A stretch of DNA of 64,000 nucleotides from Blastococcus sp. URHD0036 (GTDB taxonomy: Bacteria > Actinomycetota > Actinomycetes > Mycobacteriales > Geodermatophilaceae), in assembly GCF_000701365.1 (NCBI RefSeq), contig NZ_JNIK01000002.1, positions 186,001 through 250,000 on the forward strand, read 5' to 3'. Of this stretch, positions 1-9,282 are shown piece after piece. Positions within the stretch are counted from its first letter, which is position 1. Each line of letters opens with the position of its first letter. The position numbers were made by a program, and so were the translations under genes. The notes beneath the pieces were generated by a model. The model ran no database searches and was not told the DNA's origin. It saw only the letters and a program-made list of their open reading frames with translations.

Positions 1-226
1 CGGCCTGCTCGACCAGCGTCAGCCCCGCGCCGCCGTACTCGGCCGGCACGGTCACGCCGAGGAGCTCGTTGTCCAGCAACCTCTGCCGCCAGTTGCGCTG
101 GAACTCCGCCTGGTCATCCGGCGGCAGCGCGCCGAGCCCGGTCCATCCCTCGGGCAGGGAGTCGGCGAGGAACCGCTGCACCCGCTCCCGGAACTCCTCC
201 GCCTCGGGTGGATACGTCAGGTCCAC
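1..226 (-). CDS. Acyl-CoA dehydrogenase, N-terminal part (cut by window edge)
   Basis: The reverse strand reads from a GTG at 226 to the window edge, giving 75 residues that start VDLTYPPEAEEFRERVQRF and include the PAEYGGAGLT segment typical of the N-terminal helical domain of acyl-CoA dehydrogenases. A GGAGGAGA Shine-Dalgarno lies about 6 bases before the GTG. The family oxidises acyl-CoA esters to 2,3-enoyl-CoA using FAD and passes electrons to ETF. The gene follows the CoA ligase stop by about 40 bases on the same strand, so the two probably form one transcript: ligase first, dehydrogenase second. The FAD-binding and catalytic parts lie outside the window. Confidence 0.85.
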   Translation of the reverse strand, partial: MDLTYPPEAEEFRERVQRFLADSLPEGWTGLGALPPDDQAEFQRNWRQRLLDNELLGVTVPAEYGGAGLTLVEQA

Positions 227-266
227 GGGATCTCCTCCGGTCGGTGCGGCGTCGGGGCGAGCGCGG

Positions 267-1949
267 TCATGCGCCCATCACCGGCGTGCCGATGGTGAGG
301 TCGGCCTTGACCACCTTTCCGCTGGCCGTGCGGGGCAGCGGGTCGTCGGTGAAGCGGACGGCCGTCGGCACCTTGAAGGCAGCCAGCCGCTCGACCAGGA
401 AGGCCGTGAGCTCGCCGGGGTCCAGTGACCGGCCCGGGCGGAGGCGCACGAAAGCTCCCACCTCCTCGCCCCACAGCGGGTGGGCGATCCCGATGACCGC
501 CGCCTCGAGGACGTCGGCGTGGTTCTCGATCGCGGACTCGACCTCGGCGCAGTACACGTTCTCACCGCCCCGGATGACGACGTCCTTGAGCCGGCCGACC
601 AGGTGGACGAAGCCGTCCGCGTCCACGCTCACCTGGTCCCCCGTCCGGTACCAGCCGTCGGCGAAGGCATCGGCGGTGGCCTCCGGGCGGTGGTGGTAGC
701 CCACGGCCACCTGGGGACCGCGGATCTCCAGCTCGCCGACCCCGCACGGGGGCACGATCGCGCCGTCGGAGGCCCGGACGCGCATCTCGACGGTGGGCAC
801 CGGACGTCCCACGCTCGTCGGCCGGGCCAGGTAGTCCGCGCCGGTGATCGTCAGGACCGTCGACGTGGTCTCGGTGGAGCCATAGCCGGTGCCGGGGCTG
901 ACCGCTCCACCGAACGTGGTCCCGATGTCCTGGATCAGCTGCGGCGGCGCCGGTGCCGCACCGACGACGAGGGACACCAGGCTCGACGTGTCGTGCTCAC
1001 CCCGCGCGGCGCCGTCCACGAGCTGCCGCACCACCAGTGGCGGCCCGGACATCTCCGAGACGCGCTCGCGCTCGATCAGGCGCAGCGCCTCCTCGGCGTC
1101 CCACTTGTACATGAGGACGACGCGGCGGCCGGCGTAGGCGTTGGAGGTGAGGGCCGTCAGCGCCGCGATGTGGAACAACGGATTGGTCACCAGCGTCGCG
1201 GTCGGGGTGGCCGGTCCGCCGGCATCCGCGAGCCGGGCCCGGCGGACCGCCTCTGCCCGCAGCCGCATGACCAGGATGGTCGAGACGTGGTTGCGGTGCG
1301 TGGCCAGCACGCCCTTGGGCGCCCCTGTCGTGCCGGACGTGTACAGAATCGTGGCGACGTCATCCGGAGTCACCGGGTGCGGCTCCACGTCGGGACCGTC
1401 GACGTCGGCGACGACGTCCTCGAACGGGACGGCGGCCGGGTGACGGCCTCGCACGACGATTACGCCGCGCAGCCCGGCCAGGCCCTCGGGCCGTCCGGCG
1501 ACCCGCCCGAGCCGTTCCTGGTCGGCGATCAGCACGACCGGCTCGCTGTCGGCCAGCAGGCCCTGCAGCTCGTACCCGGTGAGCCACGCGTTGAGGGGGA
1601 CGACGACCCCGCCGAGGAGCTGGACGGCCCAGAACACCGGACCCCACTCGGGGTAGTTACGCATCGCGACCGCGACCCGGTCCCCCCGCCCGACCCCGAA
1701 CCGGTCGCGCAGCTGCCGGGCGAGGGCCATCACCAGGCGGTCCTGCTCGGCGTAGGTCCACCGCTCGTCGAGGTACACCAGCGCCTCGGCGTCTCCGTGC
1801 GCGCGCATCTCGAGAAACGCCTCGACCAGGGTGCGCGGGCTCCGGTCGAAGACCTGTACGGGACGCCCGTCGACGACCTGCTCGGTGAGGGGGAAGGGGC
1901 CGCGCCGAGCGGTGAGCTCCCAGTAGGGGTCGACCGATTGCGCGCTCAC
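267..1949 (-). CDS. Acyl-CoA ligase (class I adenylate-forming, fatty-acyl-CoA synthetase-like)
   Basis: A 560-residue ATP-dependent carboxylic acid:CoA ligase. The P-loop-like motif ILYTSGTTGAPKGV is at about residues 201-214, GYGSTET at about 355-361, YRTGD at about 434-438 and the C-terminal PRTASGK catalytic lysine at about 545, so the enzyme looks complete. The start is taken as GTG 1949; the frame stays open upstream but loses family resemblance. That GTG overlaps the stop of a small upstream frame (GTGA). The acyl-CoA dehydrogenase at 1-226 follows closely. The expected role is activation of a free acid before beta-oxidation. The substrate is not readable from the sequence; aromatic or branched acids are as possible as fatty acids. 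Confidence 0.9.
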   Translation of the reverse strand: MSAQSVDPYWELTARRGPFPLTEQVVDGRPVQVFDRSPRTLVEAFLEMRAHGDAEALVYLDERWTYAEQDRLVMALARQLRDRFGVGRGDRVAVAMRNYPEWGPVFWAVQLLGGVVVPLNAWLTGYELQGLLADSEPVVLIADQERLGRVAGRPEGLAGLRGVIVVRGRHPAAVPFEDVVADVDGPDVEPHPVTPDDVATILYTSGTTGAPKGVLATHRNHVSTILVMRLRAEAVRRARLADAGGPATPTATLVTNPLFHIAALTALTSNAYAGRRVVLMYKWDAEEALRLIERERVSEMSGPPLVVRQLVDGAARGEHDTSSLVSLVVGAAPAPPQLIQDIGTTFGGAVSPGTGYGSTETTSTVLTITGADYLARPTSVGRPVPTVEMRVRASDGAIVPPCGVGELEIRGPQVAVGYHHRPEATADAFADGWYRTGDQVSVDADGFVHLVGRLKDVVIRGGENVYCAEVESAIENHADVLEAAVIGIAHPLWGEEVGAFVRLRPGRSLDPGELTAFLVERLAAFKVPTAVRFTDDPLPRTASGKVVKADLTIGTPVMGA

Positions 1950-2167
1950 GAGAGCACCAGGGAGTGGACCGGCGACCCGGCCGCCCCCCTGATGGTCGGA
2001 CGCACCGCGGTAGGCAGAGACTGGGAAGTCCCGTCCGCGGCGAGGCCGGCCACGAGGGCCTTGAGGTGCCACATCTCGTTGCTCCAGACGCTGGCGTTGA
2101 CCAGGAGGACCACGTGGAGAGGGGCCCATCGCTCTTTGCGATCGTACGAGAGGCTGCACACCAGCAC
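1946..2167 (-). CDS. Possible small protein translationally coupled to the CoA ligase
   Basis: An open frame of up to 73 codons ends with a TGA that overlaps the GTG of the CoA ligase by 4 bases (GTGA). Its upper end lies just after the ATCCTGGAT operator at 2183. It reads with ordinary amino-acid composition (for example LVCSLSYDRKERWAP and LHVVLLVNASVWSNEMWHL), less arginine- and proline-rich than most shadow frames here. I recognise no family and no strong Shine-Dalgarno. It could be a leader peptide, a real small protein or the remnant of a longer gene. Confidence 0.3.
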   Translation of the reverse strand: MLVCSLSYDRKERWAPLHVVLLVNASVWSNEMWHLKALVAGLAADGTSQSLPTAVRPTIRGAAGSPVHSLVLS

Positions 2168-2182
2168 GAGGGCGCCCTCGCC

Positions 2183-2200
2183 ATCCTGGATCCAGCATAC
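2183..2200. promoter_or_regulatory. Palindromic operator ATCCTGGAT with adjoining CCAGCATAC
   Basis: A perfect ATCCWGGAT core lies at 2183-2191, about 230 bases before the CoA ligase. The 17 bases TCCTGGATCCAGCATAC (2184-2200) recur exactly at 56140-56156, upstream of an amidohydrolase on the same strand. Read leftward, the block starts GTATGCT, and TATGCT could be a -10 box running directly into the operator. Confidence 0.55.
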
Positions 2201-2377
2201 TCCTCGAGGTGCTCGCCCTGGGTAGCCTCCGCCGGCTCCGGCCAGGGACGGTCCACCCGCCCCGAGACCTCAAGGAGCACACCCGCCGACGGCGCGGTGC
2301 CGGACAACCTCGGTCTTGGCACCGTCCGCCTTCTTGCCGGTGGCCGACACGCGCCCCGGTCAATCGGACTCACTCAT

Positions 2378-3823
2378 CTAGGAGTCGGTCGGCAGCGGGG
2401 AGAGTGACCGCGGGGCGCCCACGACGGCGGCGCGGCGGGCGACGCGCCGCGGGTCGGGCATGACCCGGGTGGCCAGTGCGGCGACGACCATGATGACGGT
2501 GAGCAGCAGGAATCCCGTGGTGTAGCCGCTCTCGGTCGGGATACCTCCGGGCGGGGCGGTCGAGGTGACCACGGTGGCCATCGTGGCGGTGCCGATGGAG
2601 CCGCCGATCGTGCGGATGTTGGCGTTCATCCCGCTCGCCGCGCCGGTCTGCTCGCGCCGGACAGAGGTCACGATCACATTGGCCAGCGCAGCCTGCATGG
2701 TGCCGGTGCCGAACCCGAAGAGGACGAAGGAGACCAGCAGCTGCCAGTGCTCGTCGTGCGCCACGGTGAACCCCGTGTATGCCAGCACGCTGATCAGCGT
2801 GCCGGCGGTGACGATGTTGCGGGAGCTGAAACGCCGGCGCAGCACCCCGGCGGAAAGACCCGCGCAGAACCCCGCGGCGGCCTGCGGCAGCAGCGCGAGA
2901 CCGACCTGGTTGATCGACGAGCCGAAGCCGTAGCCGGCCGACGGTGGCGTCTGCATGAGCTGGGGGAGGAAGGCGAACGCGGCGAAGGTGGTCAGCCCGA
3001 CGCAGAAGGCGATCAGGTTCGCCGTCCAGACCGCGCGCAGCCGCATCATGCGCATATCGATGAGCGGTTGCGCCGACCGCGTCTCGACGGCGATCCAGCC
3101 GGCCAGGAGGGCGACGCCACCGCTCAGCAGCGCCAGCACCGGGGGCGACCCCCAGCCCCACGCGGTGGCCCGGCTGACCCCGAGGAGGACGCACACCAGC
3201 CCGCCGGAGAGCAGCAGTGCAGCCGGGACGTTGACCCGGCCGGGTGTACGTGTGCGTGACTCCGGGATCACCCGATGAGCGATGGCAGCAGCGACCACCG
3301 CGACCCCCATGGGCAGCCAGAAGAGCCAGTCCAAGCCCAGCGCGGAGTCGATGGGGCCGGCGATCACCACGCCGGCCGCGGAGCCGACGGCAAGGAGCGA
3401 CGAGAGCGCGCCGATCGCGCTCGCCACCCCGGCGTCGGGAAACTCGTCGCGCAGGATGCTGTAGCCGAGCGGGACGATGCCGCCGCCGACCCCCTGCAAC
3501 GCCCGGCCGACAATCATCAGCGGCATCGCGCCGGCCACCGCCGACAGCAGGCAGCCGAGGCTCAGCAGCAGCAGCACGCCGACGAACAGACGATGCTTGC
3601 CGAACATGTCGCCGAGCCGCCCCACGATGGGCGTGGCCACCGCCGCGGCCAGCAGGTTCGCCGTCAGCACCCAGGTGACGTCGGCCTGGGTGGTGCCGAG
3701 CTCGGCCTGGATCGTCGGCAGCACCGGGATCACCATCGACTGGAGCAGCGCGTAGGTGAAGAATCCGCACGCCAGGACCGCGGCGATCACCCGATGCGAC
3801 CTCCGGCCCACCTCTTCGCCCAC
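2378..3823 (-). CDS. MFS transporter, DHA2/EmrB-like
   Basis: A 481-residue integral membrane protein of the major facilitator superfamily. The first helix (about residues 11-32) is followed by a periplasmic stretch and the motif-A loop GRLGDMFGKHR at about residue 75. Length and pattern fit the 14-helix DHA2 drug:H+ antiporter branch. The start is GTG 3823, with GAGGAG 7 bases upstream. The frame extends further upstream but reads as arginine-rich non-coding sequence. It is divergent from the D-aminoacylase at 4101; the shared 277-base interval contains an operator-like site at 3899. Inference: export or uptake of a substrate or intermediate of the neighbouring catabolic genes. Confidence 0.85.
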   Translation of the reverse strand: MGEEVGRRSHRVIAAVLACGFFTYALLQSMVIPVLPTIQAELGTTQADVTWVLTANLLAAAVATPIVGRLGDMFGKHRLFVGVLLLLSLGCLLSAVAGAMPLMIVGRALQGVGGGIVPLGYSILRDEFPDAGVASAIGALSSLLAVGSAAGVVIAGPIDSALGLDWLFWLPMGVAVVAAAIAHRVIPESRTRTPGRVNVPAALLLSGGLVCVLLGVSRATAWGWGSPPVLALLSGGVALLAGWIAVETRSAQPLIDMRMMRLRAVWTANLIAFCVGLTTFAAFAFLPQLMQTPPSAGYGFGSSINQVGLALLPQAAAGFCAGLSAGVLRRRFSSRNIVTAGTLISVLAYTGFTVAHDEHWQLLVSFVLFGFGTGTMQAALANVIVTSVRREQTGAASGMNANIRTIGGSIGTATMATVVTSTAPPGGIPTESGYTTGFLLLTVIMVVAALATRVMPDPRRVARRAAVVGAPRSLSPLPTDS

Positions 3824-3898
3824 GCGCCAACTCCTCGTCCCACTGGTTGTCGCCACCAACTGCCCACTGTGACAGGCCCATAGTGCGTAGAAGCCTGA

Positions 3899-3907
3899 AT
3901 CCTGGAC
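3899..3907. promoter_or_regulatory. Operator-like site ATCCTGGAC
   Basis: One mismatch from the recurring ATCCWGGAT palindrome. It sits in the divergent interval between the MFS gene and the D-aminoacylase gene and could serve both. On the + strand a TGTAAC box follows about 10 bases later. Confidence 0.4.
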
Positions 3908-4100
3908 ACGACCTGTGTAACCTGCGCCATAACTGGCCGCGCGTCGCTCGCCGCCTCCAGTCGACCAGCACTCCCGGGGGCCCATGACCGAGGCCTCCGC
4001 ATCGCAGCCATCTGCGACGACGGGGTGCGGCACTCCAACTGAATCCACAACTCGCAGACGTAGTGCCCCACTGCTGCGGCACGACGGAATGAGGGGAAGA

Positions 4101-5822
4101 ATGGCGACGGAGTACGACCTGTTGATTCGAGGCGGCACGGTGGTCGACGGCTCGGGTGCGGAGCCGTTCGAGGCCGATGTCGCGGTCGACGGCGGTGTCA
4201 TCGTCGCCGTGGGCCGCCACCTGGGCCGAGGACGGGCGGAGATCGACGCATCGCGTCTGCTGGTGACGCCGGGCTTCGTCGACATCCACACGCACTACGA
4301 CGGCCAGGTGACCTGGGAGAACCGATTGTCACCGTCCTCGGAGCACGGCGTCACCACCGTTGTCACTGGCAACTGCGGCGTGGGTTTCGCGCCCTGTCGT
4401 CCAGCGGACCGCGAGGACCTCGTCGCGCTCATGGCCGGGGTCGAGGACATTCCCGAGGTGGTCATGGTCGAGGGCCTACCGTGGACGTGGGAGACGTTCG
4501 AGGAGTACATGGACACGGTCGCTGCGCGTGACCACGACGTGGACGTCGCCGTGATGCTGCCGCACTCGGCGCTGCGGGTGTACGCCATGGGCCGGCGGGC
4601 CATCGACCGGGAACCCGCCACCGATGACGACATCGTCCAGATGGCGGCGCTGACCCGCCGGGCCATGGCAGCGGGGGCGATTGGGTTCGGTACTTCCCGC
4701 GCCTTGCATCATCGAAGCATTGACGGTGAGCCCATCCCCACTGTCGGTGCGGATGCCGAAGAGCTGCTCGCCATCGCCAGGGCGATGGCCGAAAGCGGAT
4801 CCGGCGTGTTCCAAGTGATACCCACCGACTTCGACCAGCTGGCCGACGTGGAGCAGGAGTTCGCCCTGTTCCGACGAATCGTGTTCGAGAGCGGTCGGCC
4901 GCTGTCATTCTCGCTCAACCAGAGGCACAGCGACCCCGAGGGCTGGCGCCAACCGCTCGAGCAGACCGAGCAAGCTCGCGTCGACGGGCTACCGATCCGC
5001 GCCCAGGTTGCATGCCGGGCCGCCGGAGTCGTACTCGGGCACGAGGTCACGCTCAGCCCCTTCAGCGGATGCCCCTCGTACGAGGCGCTCGCAGATCTGC
5101 CGTTCGACGACCGCATCGCCATGCTGCACCGCCCCGAGGTGCGGGCCGCGATCCTCACCGAGGCGGGGGACGACCGGTCGGCGAGGTGGGAACAGCGCTT
5201 CGAATTCGGGGACCCCGTGAACTACGAGCCCGGGCCGGAGGACAGCCTCGCTGCCCGGGCCGCCGAAGCAGGAACGACGCCGCAGAAGCTCGCTTACGAC
5301 CTCAGTCTGCAGGACGGCGGACGGCGGCTGATCTTCCAGCCAGGGCAGAACTACGCGTACGGCAGCTTGGACGCCTCCTACGAGATGCTGAACCACGAGG
5401 GCACCGTCCTCGGCCTAGGTGACGGCGGAGCCCACCTGGGACTGATCTGCGACGCCAGCTACCCGACCACCATGTTGTCGCACTGGACCCGCGACCGGAC
5501 GCGCGGTCCGAAGCTAAGTGTGCCGGCGGCGATCCGCGCGCTGAGTGCCGAGACGGCCGAGGCCGTCGGCCTGAACGACCGCGGCCACGTGTTGGCGGGT
5601 TACCGGGCCGATCTGAATGTCATCGACTACGAGCGGTTGCAGCTGTACATGCCGGAGGTCGTCCACGACCTGCCGGCCGGCGGTCGCCGGATGCTTCAGC
5701 GCGCCAACGGCTATGTCGCCACCATCGTCGGCGGCATGGTCACCCACCGGGAGGGGGAACCGACGGGCTCCCTTCCGGGTCGGCTGGTGCGTGGCGCCCG
5801 CCCGGCGCCGGCGGCTGCGTAA
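4101..5822 (+). CDS. N-acyl-D-amino-acid deacylase / D-aminoacylase-type amidohydrolase
   Basis: A 573-residue amidohydrolase of the D-aminoacylase branch. The N-terminal beta-sandwich strand reads YDLLIRGGTVVDGSG, followed by the metal-binding DIHTHYDGQ (HxH) at about residue 60 and the GVTTVVTGNCGVGFAP segment typical of D-aminoacylases. Near the C-terminus LGLGDGGAHLGLICD carries the catalytic Asp region and HVLAGYRADLNVID closes the domain. It should hydrolyse an N-acyl or cyclic amide bond in the cytoplasm, releasing an acid that the nearby CoA ligases could take up. The start ATG 4101 has GAGGGGAAGA immediately upstream; an in-frame ATG at 4089 is less well placed. It is monocistronic, with a hairpin at its stop codon. 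Confidence 0.85.
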   Translation: MATEYDLLIRGGTVVDGSGAEPFEADVAVDGGVIVAVGRHLGRGRAEIDASRLLVTPGFVDIHTHYDGQVTWENRLSPSSEHGVTTVVTGNCGVGFAPCRPADREDLVALMAGVEDIPEVVMVEGLPWTWETFEEYMDTVAARDHDVDVAVMLPHSALRVYAMGRRAIDREPATDDDIVQMAALTRRAMAAGAIGFGTSRALHHRSIDGEPIPTVGADAEELLAIARAMAESGSGVFQVIPTDFDQLADVEQEFALFRRIVFESGRPLSFSLNQRHSDPEGWRQPLEQTEQARVDGLPIRAQVACRAAGVVLGHEVTLSPFSGCPSYEALADLPFDDRIAMLHRPEVRAAILTEAGDDRSARWEQRFEFGDPVNYEPGPEDSLAARAAEAGTTPQKLAYDLSLQDGGRRLIFQPGQNYAYGSLDASYEMLNHEGTVLGLGDGGAHLGLICDASYPTTMLSHWTRDRTRGPKLSVPAAIRALSAETAEAVGLNDRGHVLAGYRADLNVIDYERLQLYMPEVVHDLPAGGRRMLQRANGYVATIVGGMVTHREGEPTGSLPGRLVRGARPAPAAA

Positions 5823-5847
5823 GCGAGGGAGTCCTGCCCCTCGCTTA
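5820..5847 (+). terminator. Hairpin terminator overlapping the D-aminoacylase stop
   Basis: A perfect 10-bp stem: TAAGCGAGGG (5820-5829) pairs with CCCTCGCTTA (5838-5847), and the left arm contains the TAA stop. No T-run follows, as is common in high-GC actinomycetes. It also faces the leftward korB gene. Confidence 0.7.
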
Positions 5848-6154
5848 GGGGTCAACTTTGGGCCGTCGTTGACAGAGCGCCGTACGTCCCGGCCCGGGGC
5901 CCCGTTGCGAAGCTCTTCCCGGGGCGTCCCACCCTCACGGCAGTGTGCGGCGACCCTGGGCAAATGTCCTCTGCCCAGCGACGTCGACATGACCCGCTGC
6001 CACACGGCCCAAGGTGCTACGACAGGTCCGCTTACTCCTCCCGCCCCCGCTGCCTCCCCGATGAGGGCTCACCCTCACCAGGCGACAGGCATCTGCAGGG
6101 GTCCAGGGTCTGGCTCGGGCGGAGGGACCGGGTGTCTGCGACCCACGACGCCTG
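5848..6154. other. Intergenic gap, no gene seen
   Basis: About 300 bases between convergent genes. I see no open frame with family resemblance, no ATCCWGGAT site and no strong hairpin beyond the terminator at its left edge. Confidence 0.6.
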
Positions 6155-7255
6155 TCATCGGGTGCTCTCTCCAGTCGTCGCGTGCGGGAGGACCGCGCCG
6201 TCGCGGACGGTCCAGGTGTCGGTGCCGTGCAGGAGCGCGAGCAGGTCGTCCCCGCCGCCCTCGACCGCCTGCTGGACCTGCGCGCGGGTCAGGTCGTCGT
6301 AGGTGGGGCGCTGCACCTGCCGCAGCACGCCGAAGACCGCGTGGTCCAGGTTCTGGTCGCTCAACCGGGACAGCGCGAACGACAGTTCCAGGTCGGCGGG
6401 GTCGTGCACCACGATCGCTTCGGCCGCCACCTCGCCGGTGGATGCGATCCGCAGGCCGAAGCCGCGGCGCACGACGGCCCAGCGGCCGTCGGTGCCGAAG
6501 GTGATCGGCCGGCCCGGGACGACGGGGATGACCCGCGCCTCGGAGTCGTCGGGCCGGCGCAGCACGTCGAAGGAGCCGTCGTTGAAGATCGGGCAGTCCT
6601 GGTAGATCTCCACCAGCGACGCGCCGCGGTGCCGGGCGGCGGCCTCCAGCACCGCCGTCAGGCCCTTGCGGTCGGAGTCCATCGCCCGGCCGACGAACGT
6701 CGCCTCCGCGCCCAGCGCCAGCGACACCGGGTTGAACGGGTGGTCCAGCGAGCCCATCGGGGTCGACTTGGTGACCTTCCCGACCTCCGAGGTTGGCGAG
6801 TACTGGCCCTTGGTCAGGCCGTAGATCCGGTTGTTGAACAGCAGGATCGTGATGTTGACGTTGCGGCGCAGCGCGTGGATCAGGTGGTTGCCGCCGATGG
6901 ACAGCGCGTCGCCGTCCCCGGTGACCACGAACACCGACAGGTCCGGCCGGGAGACGGCCAGGCCGGTGGCGATCGCCGGCGCGCGGCCGTGGATGGAGTG
7001 CATCCCGTAGGTGTCCAGGTAGTACGGGAAGCGCGACGAGCAGCCGATCCCGGACACGAAAACGGTGTTCTCCCGCTTGATGGACAGCGTCGGGAGGAAT
7101 GACCGGACGGCGGCCAACACGGCGTAGTCACCGCACCCGGGGCACCAGCGCACCTCCTGGTCGGAGGTGAAGTCCTTGGCCTTCTGCACGTCCTCGGCGG
7201 TGGGCACGAGGTCCAGCCCGCCGAGGACCGGCATCCCGAGGTCGATCGTGCTCAT
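6155..7255 (-). CDS. korB: 2-oxoacid:ferredoxin oxidoreductase, beta subunit
   Basis: A 366-residue beta subunit of the CoA-dependent 2-oxoglutarate:ferredoxin oxidoreductase family. EVRWCPGCGDYAVL (CxxC, about residues 35-48) is the conserved N-terminal cluster/ThDP region. VTGDGDALSIGGNHLIHALRRN is the ThDP-Mg motif, followed by NNRIYGLTKGQYSPTS. The start ATG 7255 overlaps the alpha-subunit stop by 4 bases (ATGA), so the two chains are translationally coupled. With the alpha subunit it should decarboxylate a 2-oxoacid to acyl-CoA and reduce ferredoxin. In mycobacteria KorAB provides an alternative to 2-oxoglutarate dehydrogenase and supports growth on fatty acids, which suits this context. 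Confidence 0.93.
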   Translation of the reverse strand: MSTIDLGMPVLGGLDLVPTAEDVQKAKDFTSDQEVRWCPGCGDYAVLAAVRSFLPTLSIKRENTVFVSGIGCSSRFPYYLDTYGMHSIHGRAPAIATGLAVSRPDLSVFVVTGDGDALSIGGNHLIHALRRNVNITILLFNNRIYGLTKGQYSPTSEVGKVTKSTPMGSLDHPFNPVSLALGAEATFVGRAMDSDRKGLTAVLEAAARHRGASLVEIYQDCPIFNDGSFDVLRRPDDSEARVIPVVPGRPITFGTDGRWAVVRRGFGLRIASTGEVAAEAIVVHDPADLELSFALSRLSDQNLDHAVFGVLRQVQRPTYDDLTRAQVQQAVEGGGDDLLALLHGTDTWTVRDGAVLPHATTGESTR

Positions 7256-9168
7256 CGCCGGACTCCGATTAGATCGCTCGCAGAGGGACTGACGTGGGGG
7301 CTCACATGGGGGCGCAGCAGCTCCTGGAGCTCCTCGGCGCCGAAGGGCATCCCGGCGACCTTGGTCACCGAAACGACTTGGCGGGCGAACCGCCCCTGCA
7401 GCAGGAAGGCCAGCTGGCCCAGGTTCATCTCGGGGACCACCACGGTGCGGTAGCGCTCGAGCACCGCCCCGGTGTTGGCCGGCAGCGGGTTGAGGTGGCG
7501 CAGGTGGGCGCGGGCCACGGCGACGCCCTCGCGGCGCAGCCGGCGCACGGCCGCGCCGATCGGCCCGTAGGTCGAGCCCCAGCCGAGCACCAGCACCTCG
7601 GCGGTACGACCGTCGGGCCCCACCGGGTCGTCGACCTCCAGGTCGGGCACCGCGATGCCGTCGATCCGGGCCTGGCGCAGCCGGACCATCCGGTCGTGGT
7701 TGTCCGGCTCGTAGGAGATGTTGCCGGTGCCGTCGGCCTTCTCCAGCCCCCCGACCCGGTGCTCGAGCCCCGGGGTGCCCGGGACCGTCCACGGCCGGGC
7801 GAGCGTCTCGGGATCGCGGGCGTAGGGCAGGAACTCACCGTCGGGGCCGTTGGGCTCGGTCCCGAACGACACGGGCGTGGACGTCAGGTCGGCCGCCTCC
7901 GGCAGCCGCCACGGCTCCGACCCGTTGGCGATCGCCCCGTCGGAGAGCAGCAGCACCGGCGTCCGGTAGGTGACGGCGATGCGGACGGCGTCCAGGGCGG
8001 CGTCGAACGCGTCCGCCGGTGACGACGGCGCCACCACCGGCACCGGCGCCTCGCCGTTGCGGCCGAACAGCGCCTGCAGCAGGTCCGACTGCTCGGTCTT
8101 GGTCGGCAGCCCGGTGGAGGGACCGCCGCGCTGCACGTCGATCACCAGCAGCGGCAGCTCGATCATCACCGCCAGGCCGAGCGCCTCGCTCTTGAGCGAG
8201 ATGCCGGGGCCCGACGTCGTGGTCACCCCCAGCGCCCCGCCGTAGGCCGCGCCGATCGCCGAGCCGATGCCGGCGATCTCGTCCTCGGCCTGGAACGTGG
8301 TCACGCCGAACCGCTTCAGCCGCGACAGCTCGTGCAGGATGTCCGACGCCGGGGTGATCGGGTAGCTGCCGAGGAACACCGGCAGGCCGAACCGCCGCCC
8401 GGCGGCCACGATCCCGTAGGCCAGCGCGGTGTTCCCGGTGACCTGACGGTAGGTCCCGTCCGGCAGCACCGCCGGGGCGACCACGACCGGACCGGCGAAG
8501 GTCTCCGTCGTCTCGCCGTAGGCGTGGCCGGTGCGGAAGGCGACGACGTTGGCCTCGGCGATCTCCGGGCGCTTGGCGAACTTGTCGCGCAGCCAGCGCT
8601 CGGTGCCCTCGGTCGGCCGGGAGTACATCCACGACAGCAGCCCCAGGGCGAACATGTTCTTGCTGCGCTCGGCATCCTTCTTGCCGATGCCCAGCGGGGC
8701 CAGCGCGGCCGTGGTCAGCGACGTCATGGCCACCCGGTGCACCGTGTGCGCGGACAGAGAGCCGTCCTCCAACGGATCGGCCTCGTAGCCGACCTTCGCC
8801 AGGTTCCGCGGCGTGAACTCGTCGGCGTCCACGATCAGCACGCCACCGGCGGGCAGGTCACCCACGTTGGCCTTGAGGGCGGCGGGGTTCATCGCCACCA
8901 GCACGTCCGGCCGGTCGCCCGGCGTGAGGATGTCGTGGTCGGCGAAGTGCAGCTGGAAGCTGGAGACCCCAGCCAGCGTGCCGTGCGGCGCCCGAATCTC
9001 GGCGGGAAAGCTGGGGAACGTCGCGAGGTCGTTGCCGAACGCCGCCGCCTCCGCGGTGAACCGGTCACCGGTGAGCTGCATCCCGTCGCCGGAGTCACCG
9101 GCGAAGCGGATCACCACCCGGTCGCGGCTCGCCGCATCCTCGGCGACGCCCTCACGAGCCCTGGTCAT
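7252..9168 (-). CDS. korA: 2-oxoacid:ferredoxin oxidoreductase, fused gamma-alpha subunit
   Basis: A 638-residue protein. Residues about 15-195 are the gamma domain (VVIRFAGDSGDGMQLTG, then FPAEIRAPHGTL), and the rest is the alpha/pyrimidine-binding chain (GSYPITPASDILHELS, FQAEDEIAGIGSAIGAAYGG, TSGPGISLKSEALGLA, DVQRGGPSTGLPTKTEQSDL). The gamma-alpha fusion is usual for KorA. ATG 9168 has an ideal AGGAGG 5 bases upstream. Longer in-frame starts were rejected because the gamma domain begins just after this ATG. It is coupled to korB by ATGA. A DoxX-like membrane protein gene lies 114 bases upstream on the same strand, so it may be transcribed from the promoter at 9967. Confidence 0.93.
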   Translation of the reverse strand: MTRAREGVAEDAASRDRVVIRFAGDSGDGMQLTGDRFTAEAAAFGNDLATFPSFPAEIRAPHGTLAGVSSFQLHFADHDILTPGDRPDVLVAMNPAALKANVGDLPAGGVLIVDADEFTPRNLAKVGYEADPLEDGSLSAHTVHRVAMTSLTTAALAPLGIGKKDAERSKNMFALGLLSWMYSRPTEGTERWLRDKFAKRPEIAEANVVAFRTGHAYGETTETFAGPVVVAPAVLPDGTYRQVTGNTALAYGIVAAGRRFGLPVFLGSYPITPASDILHELSRLKRFGVTTFQAEDEIAGIGSAIGAAYGGALGVTTTSGPGISLKSEALGLAVMIELPLLVIDVQRGGPSTGLPTKTEQSDLLQALFGRNGEAPVPVVAPSSPADAFDAALDAVRIAVTYRTPVLLLSDGAIANGSEPWRLPEAADLTSTPVSFGTEPNGPDGEFLPYARDPETLARPWTVPGTPGLEHRVGGLEKADGTGNISYEPDNHDRMVRLRQARIDGIAVPDLEVDDPVGPDGRTAEVLVLGWGSTYGPIGAAVRRLRREGVAVARAHLRHLNPLPANTGAVLERYRTVVVPEMNLGQLAFLLQGRFARQVVSVTKVAGMPFGAEELQELLRPHVSPHVSPSASDLIGVRR

Positions 9169-9282
9169 TGGTCCTCCTAGGTTGAACGGCGAAGAAGCCA
9201 CGACCCCTGCGTGACGACACATGCAGAAGATCGCCAGCACGGACGAATCGCCCCGGACGTGGACTGCGGAGGCGGTCGCCGG

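Noticed and set aside
480-2225. Long open frame on the + strand opposite the CoA ligase
   Set aside because: Its product is rich in Arg, Gly and Pro with no family motifs, while the opposite strand carries all ligase motifs. It is an antisense by-product of high GC at codon position 3.
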